Positions 43,730 to 55,093 of a stretch of 64,000 nt of DNA are shown here, piece after piece. The stretch comes from Bacteroidia bacterium (GTDB lineage Bacteria > Bacteroidota > Bacteroidia > AKYH767-A > OLB10): NCBI GenBank assembly GCA_016788065.1, contig JAEUTI010000089.1, positions 28,707 through 92,706 on the forward strand. The letters run 5' to 3'. The stretch's first letter is position 1, and each line of letters opens with the position of its first letter. Both the position numbers and the translations under genes were made by a program. Under the pieces are notes generated by a model. It was not told where the DNA came from and searched no databases. It worked only from the letters and a program-made list of their open reading frames with translations.

Positions 43730-46700
43730 TTATTGTGCCAATGTAAATCGAACACTAATCCCAGCCGCTGTGTTTGCTGTTGGGAATGATGTTGAAATAA
43801 GTGGGTTATTGATTGTTTTATCGAAGAACAAACGAACATTAAATCGTTCGTTCACTACATAATCAGCAGATAATTTGAACGATAAAATGGTAAGACCCGC
43901 AGTAGGCTGATCAATATTTTCAAGTAGCTTTCTAATGATAGTTGAATTGCGTCGTATAGAGAAATCTCCGGTCAGGTTCAAATCATTATTGCTAGTTGTT
44001 TTCTTTTTACCACCTCCAATTTTAAATGGCATTTTGAAATTTCTCCAACGATAGCCTGCCCCAAACACAAATTCCTGTCCCTTAATTTCAGACAACTGAA
44101 TATCGGCAAATGTGAGCGATAAATTTCTGTCACGTTTGTATTCGAATCGGGTGGTGAGTTTGTTGTTTTTCCAGTTGATATCGATACCAATCAGCGGACT
44201 GAACTGTTCATTGATTGATATCTGACTGTATTCCTGTTTTGGAATAAAATTACTGCTCAGATCACGCGCACTACCATCCTCTTTAAACAGCAAACTGGTG
44301 CTGAATGAAGAAATGCCATAAGAGGAACGATAACCATGAGTAAGGTTTACACTATTGAACAGCTTCTTAGCAAATTTAAGTTTCGACAATCCATCGTAAG
44401 TAAGTCGCCAGTTAACCTGCGGCATACTTGGGAAAGGCGTAAGTTTTACAGATGAAGCACTCTTACCGGAGTATGCTGCAAGGAAGGCATAAGTAAGTAC
44501 TTCCTGAGAAGTACCTCCGAAACCATCGGCGAATCCAACTGAATCAATACCATTTGATAATGGATTACCTGCAGCAAGACGGAATGAAATTATTTTTCGA
44601 TACTCATCAAACTTGTCAAATACTTCCGAACTGTAATCTTTTCGGTCTTTAGCAAATGCAGTTTTGATAGAGATAAATGACATACTGAAATTTCCGGTTT
44701 CAATATGTGAATAAGCATTGTAATCGCCATTCACCGTAGCGCGATAGTTCTCACTAGTATTACGTGCATAATTTCTGTTTGCAGTAAGTTCAATACGCAA
44801 TCCCTGAGTAGGTTCAATGGTTGCTCTTCCGGTGATGTTCTCAGTATATGTTTGTGCAAATGCTGAATTGAATACAGTATCTGTTGTCAACCAACGATTA
44901 ATAGCAGCTTCACGTCTGATATCCTTCTGACTTCCGAAAGCAAATGGCAAACCGGGAGCCATCTGCATTTTTCCGTTTTCATCATTGTACAAACTCTGTC
45001 CAAGTAATTCCGATGTTCTGTTAAATCCTGGCAATAGGGTTCCATTTGTTTCACTGTAATTCAGAGAAACATTTTTTAAACTGAACACCACTTTAGCCAA
45101 AGCTCTTGGGAAATCTCCATAAGTTTTTTCCTTTTTCTTAACAGGAGGTTTTTTACCACCGGTAGTATCAGTGGCTGCCGGCTTGGCTGGTTCAACCTTT
45201 GGTTTTGCAGCAGGCTTTGGTGGCTTTGGTCCTAACAACTTCTTAAACAACGGCACTTTGTTATATAAGGTTGTCATGGTGAAAGTAGAATTCAATTGTT
45301 TGGTGTTTGAATTCTGAATAGTGTTTCCGATAGACGGGTTCACACCAAGCTGACTGGTTGTTGTAAGCACAGCTAATGGACCAGTTTGCCAGTGATAATC
45401 GAACATGTATTTCGCATTCACAGAAATCCAGTCCGTTAAAGGGAACTTATTTAATGGTACATTATAGCTCAATGAACCGCCATGACGATAATCGGTATTA
45501 CGTCCCAGATTGAAGAAATTGGTTCTTACAGAATCCTTCTTTTCCTGCGTATCAAGTTTACCATAAGGCTCATCGATGTTGGCAATATTGTTAGCGTTGA
45601 AATCGAACTTAATAGATCTTGTAATATCGTAAGCCAATGAATATTGTCGGGTAGTCAGGAACGATTTATTGTAAGTTGCAGGTTGCTTGAATGAGAAGTC
45701 CGATATATCCCGAACTTGTGTTTCACCATAGTGACGATTTACATCGGCCCTGAAAGTGAAACTGCTTGGAATAAAGTTCAAATTAAAATCTTTGAGTGGC
45801 TTGTACCACTTGGAAGTCTGAATGGGTTTCCATTTAGCCAATGGAGAAATATATTTAGGTTGGGTAATATAATTATAACCCAATGCAGCAACATACTCTT
45901 TCTGATTATCATATTCCAGATTTATATTTCTGCGATATGTCTGGGAGTATCCTAAGGAGAGATTGAAGTTCTCAATATCATAAATCTTAGGTTTGGCAGC
46001 GCTTCCTCCCCTGTTCTTCTTAATATTGGTCATGTTAATACTCTGGCGCTTGGTGTAATCCTGCGCAATTCGTTTCAACTGACTTCTGCGCGCATTGTCA
46101 TCAATGGCATCCAGAGCCTCTTCAAAAGGAACATCCGGATCTAACGGATTGTATTGAGGATTGGTGAATGATTCCGAATATCCAAAATAAAGTGGTAAGG
46201 AAATTCCGGTCTTCTGAGGGAAGAATTTACCAAACTCCAATGATGTTGAAACATCATATTGAGTAATATTTTCTTTCTGTCTGTCATTCAGTTTACTTTC
46301 CAGACTTCCAAATCCATCGGTACTTCTGTTTCCTGAAAGCGTTACTGTTCCCAAATCAGCAAGCTTGGTTGTAACTCGTGCATTTGCAGCCCATCCTCCA
46401 TTGTTATCGAAGTCATTCATGCGAAGCTCATTCACCCATAACTCCACACATTTTGCCGAACCATCATCCGAAGGATTTAATTCCTTTTTAGGATTTCTGA
46501 TACCAACCATCAGTGTTTTGACTTCACTCAAAGTTGGATTACCTACAATGGTGATTTTTCTGGTGCCATCACTGAATATATAAGGTGTACTTGATGCAGT
46601 ACCTGTTGATGCATAAACATTATTTCGTTGCAATTTGCCTTTAATAAGCTTATCAACATCAATTTCCATGTTGTTAGCCTCAGGCCAGATATCCACATCT

Positions 46701-49700
46701 CTGGAAGCACCAAACTTGGTTATTTTTAATGGGATTTCATACTCATAATAGTTGGTGGTAAAGTCGGATCCTAAACGAACAAATGCAGTTACCTCACCAT
46801 CAAGTAATTCATCACTCGCACTGCCATCTTCAGCATGGAGATACATTTTGATCTTCTTGTAATTCCTTGCATCGAGCAAAGTATTTTTATAGGCTGCACG
46901 AGCATCCCCATCTTCGAGGTTGCAGACTTTCAAACTGAGTGATTGCTCATTCAATTGTTGCAGATTCGTAGTTCCAACATTTACTTCGCGATCAATTCCC
47001 GGAGGAAGTACATAACGGATTGGAGTACGGTCACCATTTTCTTCCAGATTCACTACGGTAACATCAAAAGGAGTTGCATTAGGATCTGTTGGAATATATT
47101 CGCCGGGGAACAATAATGAATACTGATATTTTCTCCATTCTCCACGCAAAAGTTCCAGCTTCGCAAAACGTAATACCATTGGATCAGCAAAATCCTTCAT
47201 GAACATCCTGATAAAGTTCACCGATTTCAAATCAGCTCCGGTACCTATTACTTCAGTAGGTGAATTCACAGGAATTTTGAACTGATACCATTTAATGGTT
47301 TTGGAAGTGTTGTCTTTTGTCTGTACAGTTGTTGTAACCTGATCAACGATATAATTCGTACCAACAACCATAGATGATGGTGTTAAGTCAACTTTATACT
47401 GATAATAATTTTCGAAGTCATTCATCGTGTTATCACGATTTATGTCTTCACCATCAGGTAAGTTAGTTGCTGAAGTGGAGAAAGGTTCCGGTGATTGCTC
47501 CGATGTTTTGGAGTTACCTTCAGTACCATTAAAGTTTTTGTAGCGCGTTAGGATATCAGCACCCACATTATCGAGTCCGCTGCCCCGGAAATACTGAAAG
47601 TCATCACCAGATGGATCTGCTAATCCGTTGGTATAAGCAGGTGAAGCAGAACCAAATTGTGCAACTAATGCATCGATATATTGTGCTTTGAAAAAATTAC
47701 GTTCATTATCTGTTGACAATCCATCCAAACCAATATCTTGAGCTTTACGGGAATCCGGATCATTGTCGAATGCATTCACTATACTTTGAACATTTGGAAC
47801 CAGCCCCCAGCTAGTGGTATCAACTGTGTTATTATTGGTTGGTGAAGGCAATCCGTTTTCAAACGAGCGGTTGGCATCTTTAAGGATATCTTCAGAAACA
47901 TCTCCAAGGTTAAAATAGAGACTACCACCGGTACCATTCACACCATTCAGACTTTCATCATGAAACGGATCCATCACCCAAAACTGAATGAATTCAACAT
48001 TTGCAGTTTCAAAATCGAATGTTTCGATACGTCGCATAATACCTGCCCATGACTTGGAAGGATCGGCAAGTAAACCTGATTGACCGTTCAGGCCGGTAAC
48101 ATTAAAGTTATAAGGTCCTCTTTCTGCAGGATAATATGCCAGGTTCAGGATATTCAAATTAGTAGATTGTCCTGTAGGATTTTGTTTGTAAGGAAATAAT
48201 TCCGTCTCCAAAACCTCACGCACGTTATGATTCGATAATTGTGCATCAGAAATATTTGGAGGTAACAATCCGTTATTAGAACGATAGAAAACTGTTTGAT
48301 CGATGTTGTACCAGGCAAGTTTAGCACGGTTAAATCCACTGATCAATGAATCGTTGTAAACTGACTCGGGGAACATTCCCAACTGCCCTTGTGGTATAGA
48401 TGCAAGGAACCAGGTACCGGGATTTTTAATATCTATAGTTGACTGACTTGCTTCAAAATCGTCTATGTAAGCATTTCCATTTTTACCTATTGCTTTGGGT
48501 GTACCCGGAATCAAATTCGCAAATTCACCAGTCACTGTAACTTTGGAAGGAACCTTTGTTTCCAGGAATGGAAGTTTATCTACCATACGGGTGATAAATC
48601 TGGATTCAGTAGTATAGGTTCCATCAACACCCCAGATGGTATTTTTGATTGGTTCTTCACCAATATTTACTTTCCCGGTTATCGGGCGTTCGCTAAGGTG
48701 CAGAATCGTACCTCCAACATTAAAATCTTTGTTCACCAGATAATCAAATCGTGCACCGTAAAGTGATTTCGATTGTATACTGAATAGTGAATTGGATTCA
48801 AGTGAAATTTTGATTGGAGTTGCAGAAGCAAGAATTCCCGCATTAATAATTTTAACACGTCCAAGATTATAATCCACAGTATAATCCACATTTTCTGTCA
48901 ATGGCACACCACCTGCAGTTACGGTTACCGAACCTTGTGGAATACTGGTTGCATTCAGGAAAATTTCTGAACTTGATGAACTCTGGTAGCTACCAACAAG
49001 TGAGAATCTGTTTAATTCGGGAAGCTGTTGCGCAGACGTTCTCGTAGAATCATACAAGGCCTCATAAACATAATTATTGGCTAGTAAATTATCATTAAAT
49101 TGTGAACGCAAATAACTACCGAATGGTTCTCTGACAGGGAAAATCACCCTTCCGCTATTTGCATTAACAGTAACTCCATCAACGAAATCGAAAATACCAT
49201 CTGCAACCGGGTCATTTCTTCCATCCAAACGATCGAGACCGAGAATCTGAATGATTGGAACCCCTTGTAATCTGTTTTCACTTTCAGGAACGGGGAGGTA
49301 ATTAATTTTCTTTAACCCATCCGTATTGTCAGTATAAATAACATTCAGTTTAAAGTTCTCCCGTTGAACCTGGTAAGAACCTATTGAATAAACGTTCTTC
49401 ATCATCAAATCCCAGGTTGGCAATTTAGGATTGATGTTCGTACTTTTTATAAGTTTTACAAATAATGCTTTAGGCGGGTTAATACCGGATGTGGTAAGAT
49501 CACCTACTTTATAAACTGAATTCCCAACAGTATATTCAAATGCAACTGCGAGTACCTCATTCGAATTCAAAGGCTGATTCAATGAAACATATCCCAATTT
49601 TGCATTGAAGGTATATTCATTAGGATTCAACTTACGTGCACCGACTAATCTCACATAATCCTGTTGTGGTGCGAAATTATATGGAGGTCCGGCTAAAGGA

Positions 49701-50986
49701 TCTAAAGCCTGAGAAACAGCATTTACATCTCGTGATGGTAAATACTGATTATTCATTAACTGATAAAGATTATTGGAAATACTATCTGATGGAAATACCG
49801 AAGTTCCTTGGGAAATAAGTGCATTACTGAAAATCTTGTATTCACCTAAATCCATGAATGCAACGATATCACGTGTATTATCCGTACTGCTGTTTTTATT
49901 TGTTACCCAAACCTCCAGCTTGGTGATGTTAACCGGAGAATTAATGATAGGTAAAGTCTTTAAAGAATTGTCATAGTTATCTTTGAAATAATTCGCGAGG
50001 AAGTAATGTTTGTTGGCTTCATACTGATCAGCCTGAATTTCGAATTTCGAAATTTGACCGCCACCCGGTGGAACATCTATGGTAGATGCTTTACCTTCCT
50101 GTTGAGAAATTACTGTGGTTACTTTCAGGCGACCGAATTGCAACTGCGCTTTAATACCAAATAAACTCTGACTACCCTGGATGAGAGATCCTGATAAAGG
50201 CAAAGTCACATTTCCTGCTTCCAGTTTTTTGATGATTTCATCTTCATAACCGGTATATTCCAGTTTCATTTTATTTTCGAAATCGAAACTGGCTTCAGTA
50301 TTATAGTTGGTAGTGAGTTTCATTTTCTCACCAATATTTCCAACCACATTCATCTGTATTTTTTCCTTGAAGTCGAACGTAGCATTACGACGTTGCTTTT
50401 CAGGAATTGAAGGATTATCATTCCTGTAAATATTCACACCAAAAGTAAGTTCCGCAGAACCCTGTGGACGTATATCAATAGTGTTACCACCAAAAATCCT
50501 GTCGAATGCCTGTCCGCCTACATAAATTTTCGGGATGATGCTTCGCTTTTGCTCTTCAGCATTTCCTTCGGAGACCTCTTTCCAGTAATTTTTAGTGGAC
50601 TTTGAAAATTCTTCTCTTACGAATTCATCAAAAGTGAGATAAGATGGGTTTCTGTAAAACAGTTCCCCCATTTTCTCATTGATATTATATTGATTTTGCT
50701 CTGGATCGTATTCAATTGACTGGTTTACGTTGGAGGGCTCTCCAAGGTACATTGGGCTTTGATTGGGTGAATTTGAAAATGGATCCGTTAAATTGTCATC
50801 CCAGGGATAAGGCAATTGGGTAGAATCTTTCCTGCCTGTGTCGGGCATGGCTATTCCGGCAGCATTGTAAATGTCGCTGAATAAACTATCTGATGTAATC
50901 TGTGGGGTTGATCCCCAAACGAGGCCGAGTACCGGAAGGGCAAACCCTACTGTAGCACCGAACTTCAACAATTTTCTAAAAATCAC
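43730..50986 (-). CDS. sprA: SprA/SovA, outer-membrane translocon of the type IX secretion system
   Basis: At 2418 residues this is the giant beta-barrel through which folded T9SS cargo crosses the outer membrane. It has a signal-like start (about 1-25), repeated segments ending in aromatic beta strands, the family phrases GKNGNAYIDDFEASQSTIDI near residue 840 and VELWVNELRMNDFDNNGGWA near 1520, and a final barrel strand ending VRFTLAQ. A Pro/Lys-rich loop near 1945-1985 is low in complexity. The only usable start is GTG at 50986, since a stop lies five codons upstream. It follows maeB-ruvA and precedes gcvH, as in many Bacteroidetes. It is the export route for the eight sorting-domain proteins in the window. 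Confidence 0.96.
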   Translation of the reverse strand: MIFRKLLKFGATVGFALPVLGLVWGSTPQITSDSLFSDIYNAAGIAMPDTGRKDSTQLPYPWDDNLTDPFSNSPNQSPMYLGEPSNVNQSIEYDPEQNQYNINEKMGELFYRNPSYLTFDEFVREEFSKSTKNYWKEVSEGNAEEQKRSIIPKIYVGGQAFDRIFGGNTIDIRPQGSAELTFGVNIYRNDNPSIPEKQRRNATFDFKEKIQMNVVGNIGEKMKLTTNYNTEASFDFENKMKLEYTGYEDEIIKKLEAGNVTLPLSGSLIQGSQSLFGIKAQLQFGRLKVTTVISQQEGKASTIDVPPGGGQISKFEIQADQYEANKHYFLANYFKDNYDNSLKTLPIINSPVNITKLEVWVTNKNSSTDNTRDIVAFMDLGEYKIFSNALISQGTSVFPSDSISNNLYQLMNNQYLPSRDVNAVSQALDPLAGPPYNFAPQQDYVRLVGARKLNPNEYTFNAKLGYVSLNQPLNSNEVLAVAFEYTVGNSVYKVGDLTTSGINPPKALFVKLIKSTNINPKLPTWDLMMKNVYSIGSYQVQRENFKLNVIYTDNTDGLKKINYLPVPESENRLQGVPIIQILGLDRLDGRNDPVADGIFDFVDGVTVNANSGRVIFPVREPFGSYLRSQFNDNLLANNYVYEALYDSTRTSAQQLPELNRFSLVGSYQSSSSSEIFLNATSIPQGSVTVTAGGVPLTENVDYTVDYNLGRVKIINAGILASATPIKISLESNSLFSIQSKSLYGARFDYLVNKDFNVGGTILHLSERPITGKVNIGEEPIKNTIWGVDGTYTTESRFITRMVDKLPFLETKVPSKVTVTGEFANLIPGTPKAIGKNGNAYIDDFEASQSTIDIKNPGTWFLASIPQGQLGMFPESVYNDSLISGFNRAKLAWYNIDQTVFYRSNNGLLPPNISDAQLSNHNVREVLETELFPYKQNPTGQSTNLNILNLAYYPAERGPYNFNVTGLNGQSGLLADPSKSWAGIMRRIETFDFETANVEFIQFWVMDPFHDESLNGVNGTGGSLYFNLGDVSEDILKDANRSFENGLPSPTNNNTVDTTSWGLVPNVQSIVNAFDNDPDSRKAQDIGLDGLSTDNERNFFKAQYIDALVAQFGSASPAYTNGLADPSGDDFQYFRGSGLDNVGADILTRYKNFNGTEGNSKTSEQSPEPFSTSATNLPDGEDINRDNTMNDFENYYQYKVDLTPSSMVVGTNYIVDQVTTTVQTKDNTSKTIKWYQFKIPVNSPTEVIGTGADLKSVNFIRMFMKDFADPMVLRFAKLELLRGEWRKYQYSLLFPGEYIPTDPNATPFDVTVVNLEENGDRTPIRYVLPPGIDREVNVGTTNLQQLNEQSLSLKVCNLEDGDARAAYKNTLLDARNYKKIKMYLHAEDGSASDELLDGEVTAFVRLGSDFTTNYYEYEIPLKITKFGASRDVDIWPEANNMEIDVDKLIKGKLQRNNVYASTGTASSTPYIFSDGTRKITIVGNPTLSEVKTLMVGIRNPKKELNPSDDGSAKCVELWVNELRMNDFDNNGGWAANARVTTKLADLGTVTLSGNRSTDGFGSLESKLNDRQKENITQYDVSTSLEFGKFFPQKTGISLPLYFGYSESFTNPQYNPLDPDVPFEEALDAIDDNARRSQLKRIAQDYTKRQSINMTNIKKNRGGSAAKPKIYDIENFNLSLGYSQTYRRNINLEYDNQKEYVAALGYNYITQPKYISPLAKWKPIQTSKWYKPLKDFNLNFIPSSFTFRADVNRHYGETQVRDISDFSFKQPATYNKSFLTTRQYSLAYDITRSIKFDFNANNIANIDEPYGKLDTQEKKDSVRTNFFNLGRNTDYRHGGSLSYNVPLNKFPLTDWISVNAKYMFDYHWQTGPLAVLTTTSQLGVNPSIGNTIQNSNTKQLNSTFTMTTLYNKVPLFKKLLGPKPPKPAAKPKVEPAKPAATDTTGGKKPPVKKKEKTYGDFPRALAKVVFSLKNVSLNYSETNGTLLPGFNRTSELLGQSLYNDENGKMQMAPGLPFAFGSQKDIRREAAINRWLTTDTVFNSAFAQTYTENITGRATIEPTQGLRIELTANRNYARNTSENYRATVNGDYNAYSHIETGNFSMSFISIKTAFAKDRKDYSSEVFDKFDEYRKIISFRLAAGNPLSNGIDSVGFADGFGGTSQEVLTYAFLAAYSGKSASSVKLTPFPSMPQVNWRLTYDGLSKLKFAKKLFNSVNLTHGYRSSYGISSFSTSLLFKEDGSARDLSSNFIPKQEYSQISINEQFSPLIGIDINWKNNKLTTRFEYKRDRNLSLTFADIQLSEIKGQEFVFGAGYRWRNFKMPFKIGGGKKKTTSNNDLNLTGDFSIRRNSTIIRKLLENIDQPTAGLTILSFKLSADYVVNERFNVRLFFDKTINNPLISTSFPTANTAAGISVRFTLAQ

Positions 50987-51203
50987 CTTAGGCCCAAATT
51001 AAAACTGATGTTGATTGGTTGACTTTATATTTTTCTCCAATAATCTTCCCGGGACAGAACTTTCCGAATTTTCTTACCTATTGATTATCAGAAATTTATA
51101 CTATTCTAACCAAACTTCAGGAAACAACGCTTCCCGGCGGCTAAAATAACATAAAATTTCGAACGGCAAACCGCTTCAAATTGCCTGTTTTCAACCATAA
51201 AAG

Positions 51204-51809
51204 CTAAGATGACAAGAATCCCAGTGCTGTTTTGATAATTTGCTCCACTGTAGTTTCTGAAGAGCTGTTTTTGAGAGCTTTGTCGATTGCTTTTTCAGCC
51301 GATATCCGGTTAAATCCGAGCGTTAACAAGGCACTTAACGATTCGTCTCTGAGAGTATTGCCTGCCGATGGTGTAAATTTAACATCTCCGGCAGATTTTA
51401 GTATTTTATCCTTAAGGTCAATGATGATTCTTTGTGCAGTTTTATTGCCTATTCCCTTTACTTTTTGCAGGGCTGCAATATTTCCGGTTCCAATAGCTTG
51501 AATTAAATCACCGGGTTCAAATGAAGATAGGATCAATTGAGCTGTGTTATTCCCTACACCGGAAACACTTACCAGATCCATGAAAACACTTTTTTCCTGC
51601 TCATCGGCAAATCCGTAAATTCCAAATAATGAGGTGGCCTGACTTTCCGTCTTAATGATACAGTGCGTAAATAATTGTACTTCCTGAAGATCTTTAATTT
51701 TGGTATAGGTGTGTAAAGAGATTTGAATTGCATACCCAATTCCCTGATTATCAATCACAACCGTTGTCGGATTAAGCGATCTTATTTTGCCGCTGATGTA
51801 GTGGTACAT
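51204..51809 (-). CDS. ruvA: Holliday junction branch-migration protein RuvA
   Basis: RuvA binds four-way junctions and loads the RuvB motor. The 201-residue protein has the N-terminal OB fold (MYHYISGKIRSLNPTTVVIDN), two helix-hairpin-helix motifs (VSGVGNNTAQLIL and VKGIGNKTAQRIII), and the C-terminal RuvB-binding helix bundle (SLSALLTLGFNRISAEKAIDKAL). It begins 3 bases after the maeB stop, so the two are coupled. The 217 bases between ruvA and sprA hold no gene or clear promoter. Confidence 0.96.
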   Translation of the reverse strand: MYHYISGKIRSLNPTTVVIDNQGIGYAIQISLHTYTKIKDLQEVQLFTHCIIKTESQATSLFGIYGFADEQEKSVFMDLVSVSGVGNNTAQLILSSFEPGDLIQAIGTGNIAALQKVKGIGNKTAQRIIIDLKDKILKSAGDVKFTPSAGNTLRDESLSALLTLGFNRISAEKAIDKALKNSSSETTVEQIIKTALGFLSS

Positions 51810-51812
51810 GAA

Positions 51813-54080
51813 TTAAATATTTGCATTTTTCCGGGCCTGCGCATCAACTACAGCAATGGTCACCATATTTACAATTTCTCTGACACTGCTTCCCAATTGG
51901 AGAATATGAACAGGTTTCTTCATCCCCAAAAGTACCGGCCCAATTGCTTCTGCACCACCCATTTCCTGGATTAGCTTGTAAGCAATATTTCCCGAGTCCA
52001 GATTCGGGAAAATTAATGTATTGGCACCTTCTTTTGCCAATTCGCTAAATGGAAAATTGTCTTTTAGCATTTGCGTATTGAAAGCGAAGTTTGCCTGCAT
52101 TTCTCCGTCGACAATCAATCCCGGGAATTTATCATGCAGGATTTTAACGGCATCTTTAACTTTTTTTGCCTGGGGATCTTTTGATGAGCCGAAATTTGAA
52201 AATGAGACCATTGCGATGCGGGGCTTCATATTAAATTGCTGCACAGCCTTAGCGGTGAGCAATGCGATTTCGACCAGTTCTTCTGTGGTTGGATTTACAT
52301 TGATTGTTGTGTCGGCAAAAAATATTGGTCCGCGCTTGGTAATCATGATATACATTCCCGCAACATGAGTAACTTCTTCCTGGGTACCGATTATATAAAT
52401 GGCAGGGCGAAGTATGTCGGCGTATTTTCTGGTGAGTCCGGAAATCAATGCATCTGCCTGACCTGTTTCCACCATCATGGCGCCGTAATAATTTCGTTCA
52501 CGCATAATTTTGCGTGCTTCATGATAATTGAAACCATTTCTGGCTCTTTTCCTGAAAAACAATTCTCCGAAGCTATCCAGATTCGACGACTCTTCTCTCG
52601 GATCAATAATCGGAATATCGCCAAGATCGAGATTATGCTCTTCAATGAGGCGCATAATTTTCTCTTTGTTTCCAAGCAAAATTGGCTTAGCAATTCCTTC
52701 ATCACGAACTATCTGAGCCGATTTCAAAATCTTATAAGTATCAGCTTCAGCAAATACAATTCTTTGTGGATTTTGCTTAGCTTTATTGGTAATTACACGA
52801 ATGAGTTTATTATCGAGGCCCAAACGTTTTGATAACTCTTCTTCATAGGCCTCCCAGTTTGTAATTTTCAATCGTGCAACACCGGAATCCATTGCTGCTT
52901 TAGCAACTGCAGGAGCAACGGTAGTAATCAGTCGCGGATCAAGAGGTTTAGGAATGATGTAATCGCGACCAAAAAGTATATTGGTTTTATTGTATGCAAG
53001 ATTTACAATTTCAGGAACAGGTTGTTTGGCGAGATTTGCAATAGCGCGAACAGCTGCTAATTTCATTTCTTCATTAATCTGCGTAGCACGAACATCGAGT
53101 GCACCTCTGAAAATGAAAGGGAATCCAATAACGTTATTCACCTGGTTAGGAAAATCGGAACGACCGGTTGCCAAAATAATATCGGTGCGGGATGCATGCG
53201 CTGCTTCATAGGTAATTTCCGGATCAGGATTGGCCATGGCAAAAACAATCGGATTGGCAGCCATTGCACGCAGGTGATCGGCATTGAGAATATTTCCTTT
53301 AGAAAGACCGATAAAAACATCGGCATTCACCATGGCTTCTTCCAAAGAATGAATATTTCTTTCTGTTGCAAAATATCTTTTTTGCTCATCCAGATTTTGG
53401 CGGTCGGAGCGTATTACACCCGTACTGTCGAGCATCACAATATTAGTTAGTTGAGCACCTAATGAAACAAACAATCGGGTGCATGATATGGCAGAAGCAC
53501 CGGCACCATTAACGACGATTCTAACTTCAGAAATATTTTTTTCAGCCAGTTCAAGTGCATTAATCAGAGCAGCAGCAGAAATAATTGCAGTACCATGCTG
53601 ATCATCGTGCATAACCGGAATCTGCAATTCTGCTTTGAGTCGTTTTTCTATTTCAAAACACTCGGGAGCTTTGATGTCCTCCAGATTAATTCCTCCAAAT
53701 GTTGGAGAAATCGCTTTCACAGTTTGTACAAAACCTTCCACATCGGTACGGTCAATTTCAATATCGAAAACATCAATATCGGCAAAAATTTTAAACAGCA
53801 ATCCCTTTCCTTCCATTACCGGCTTCGATGCTTCGGAGCCAATGTTGCCTAATCCCAATACTGCGGTACCGTTAGAGATTACGGCAACCAGATTACCTTT
53901 TGCGGTGTACTTGTAGACATCATCCGGATTTTCCTGAATTCTCAGACATGGCTCAGCCACACCTGGAGAATATGCCAATGACAAATCGCGCTGAGTGCTA
54001 TATGGTTTTGTAGGAACGACTTCTATTTTTCCGGGTCTTCCCTGAGAATGATAATCTAATGCGTCTTGTTTTTTATTCAT
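51813..54080 (-). CDS. maeB: NADP-type malic enzyme with phosphotransacetylase-like domain
   Basis: The 755-residue protein joins a malic enzyme (about 1-425) to a phosphotransacetylase-like regulatory domain (about 430-755). In the first part, [15 protein letters not shown], the metal-site block [16 protein letters not shown] and the nucleotide loop [11 protein letters not shown] are visible. The second part has family blocks such as [17 protein letters not shown] and [15 protein letters not shown]. It decarboxylates malate to pyruvate with reduction of NADP, linking the TCA cycle to biosynthesis. It is the first gene before ruvA and sprA. Confidence 0.95.
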   Translation of the reverse strand: MNKKQDALDYHSQGRPGKIEVVPTKPYSTQRDLSLAYSPGVAEPCLRIQENPDDVYKYTAKGNLVAVISNGTAVLGLGNIGSEASKPVMEGKGLLFKIFADIDVFDIEIDRTDVEGFVQTVKAISPTFGGINLEDIKAPECFEIEKRLKAELQIPVMHDDQHGTAIISAAALINALELAEKNISEVRIVVNGAGASAISCTRLFVSLGAQLTNIVMLDSTGVIRSDRQNLDEQKRYFATERNIHSLEEAMVNADVFIGLSKGNILNADHLRAMAANPIVFAMANPDPEITYEAAHASRTDIILATGRSDFPNQVNNVIGFPFIFRGALDVRATQINEEMKLAAVRAIANLAKQPVPEIVNLAYNKTNILFGRDYIIPKPLDPRLITTVAPAVAKAAMDSGVARLKITNWEAYEEELSKRLGLDNKLIRVITNKAKQNPQRIVFAEADTYKILKSAQIVRDEGIAKPILLGNKEKIMRLIEEHNLDLGDIPIIDPREESSNLDSFGELFFRKRARNGFNYHEARKIMRERNYYGAMMVETGQADALISGLTRKYADILRPAIYIIGTQEEVTHVAGMYIMITKRGPIFFADTTINVNPTTEELVEIALLTAKAVQQFNMKPRIAMVSFSNFGSSKDPQAKKVKDAVKILHDKFPGLIVDGEMQANFAFNTQMLKDNFPFSELAKEGANTLIFPNLDSGNIAYKLIQEMGGAEAIGPVLLGMKKPVHILQLGSSVREIVNMVTIAVVDAQARKNANI

Positions 54081-54112
54081 AACTAATTTTGTGAAAGGGG
54101 GCTAAATTACTC

Positions 54113-54173
54113 AAAAAAAACGGAAACGGTTCCAATGAAGAAGTCCCGTTTACCGGCTGGTAAACGGGACTTC
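54113..54173 (-). terminator. Long hairpin and T-run after the 54193 gene
   Basis: A perfect 15-base-pair inverted repeat (54140-54154 with 54159-54173) has a 4-base loop. On the minus strand it is followed by a smaller GGAA/TTCC hairpin and then eight T at 54120-54113. The large stem is 19 bases from the T-run, so it may also act as an RNA 3'-end stabiliser. Confidence 0.65.
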
Positions 54174-54192
54174 GAAATAAGGTTAATTAAAA

Positions 54193-54888
54193 TCAGTTTT
54201 TAGAAATCATCAACTTTCCGGTTGATGTACTTTTTCCATCGATAAAGAGAGAATAGAAATAAATTCCACCTTTAAGGTTGCTGACATTAACTTTCAAAGA
54301 ATTACGAGTATCAGTTACAGGCACTGATTTTACTTCTGCGCCAAGCATATTGAAAATTTTCACCTGAGCATTCTTCACACCTTTGTTAAGGTTGATATAG
54401 AACTGTGTAAATTCAGTTGCAGGATTTGGATATGCTTTAGAGATATAATTTTTCCCTGCAGGAATATCAGCAATACCTGTGGTTGCATCAAAAATGTACT
54501 CAATACAAATTGAGTCAGATGGATTATTTCCATCATAGAAACAATACACATTACGGCTGATTCCGGGGATTGCATTTGTTTCAAGATCACCTCTGAAAAC
54601 ATCTGTATTTCCACCAGGAAGAATGGTGATAAAATCGGGAGAATTGGAAACCTGAGCTGAATAACACTGAACCCAGCAGAAATAACTGGAATGTCCTGAT
54701 GTTAAGTCGTTTACGACACGCTGAACAAAAACATCTTTGGGAGTACTGCTTACATTATTAATAGTAGCATGTCCTTCCATAAAGAAGGCAGGATCTCCGG
54801 AAATACCAACGGATGTTGCTGTAAAGCTTTGAGAATTAGCCGTTAAGCTTCCAATTACAAGTACAAATAGAATGTAAAGTTTCTTCAT
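54193..54888 (-). CDS. Small T9SS-exported protein with a CxxxC motif
   Basis: The ATG at 54888 gives a 231-residue protein with a clean signal peptide (to TANSQ); a longer frame adds 20 residues that do not fit a secreted start. The mature N-terminal domain (about 21-145) is an Ig-like beta domain with FVQRVVNDLTSGHSSYFCWVQCY, placing two cysteines at 71 and 75, and another pair later (NVYCFYDG, DSICIEY). The sorting domain covers about 150-231 (SKAYPNPATEFTQFYINL ... GGIYFYSLFIDG). It is divergent from the CGPC protein at 55094, across a 205-base gap. Function unknown. Confidence 0.82.
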   Translation of the reverse strand: MKKLYILFVLVIGSLTANSQSFTATSVGISGDPAFFMEGHATINNVSSTPKDVFVQRVVNDLTSGHSSYFCWVQCYSAQVSNSPDFITILPGGNTDVFRGDLETNAIPGISRNVYCFYDGNNPSDSICIEYIFDATTGIADIPAGKNYISKAYPNPATEFTQFYINLNKGVKNAQVKIFNMLGAEVKSVPVTDTRNSLKVNVSNLKGGIYFYSLFIDGKSTSTGKLMISKN

Positions 54889-55024
54889 TTTGATAGGGTT
54901 ATCTTTAATACGAATCGTAAAGTAACAACGAATATCCGGAAAAATCAAGTCGAATGTGCGGAAAAGTTGATTTTTCTCGTTTTGTAGCTAAGATTTTACA
55001 TGAAAAATACACATTCCGTACTAT

Positions 55025-55053
55025 TGTCATATTAACTTTTTCACTACCTTCGT
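55025..55053 (+). promoter_or_regulatory. Possible promoter of the Omp28-like gene
   Basis: TTG (55025-55027), an 18-base spacer and TACCTTCG (55046-55053) resemble the Bacteroidetes promoter with one mismatch in the -7 box. The ATG is 40 bases downstream. Confidence 0.45.
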
Positions 55054-55093
55054 CATTCTCAAACCAAAAAAACAAAATTAACCAGCAAGAGTT

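Noticed and set aside
50987..51203. Possible small gene or RNA between ruvA and sprA
   Set aside because: No frame with a plausible start, no strong hairpin and no full promoter box was found; only a TTAATTTG near-match lies before the GTG start of sprA.
52236..52832. Plus-strand frame of 198 codons inside maeB
   Set aside because: The opposite strand encodes a full-length malic enzyme with all motifs; the frame has no family features.
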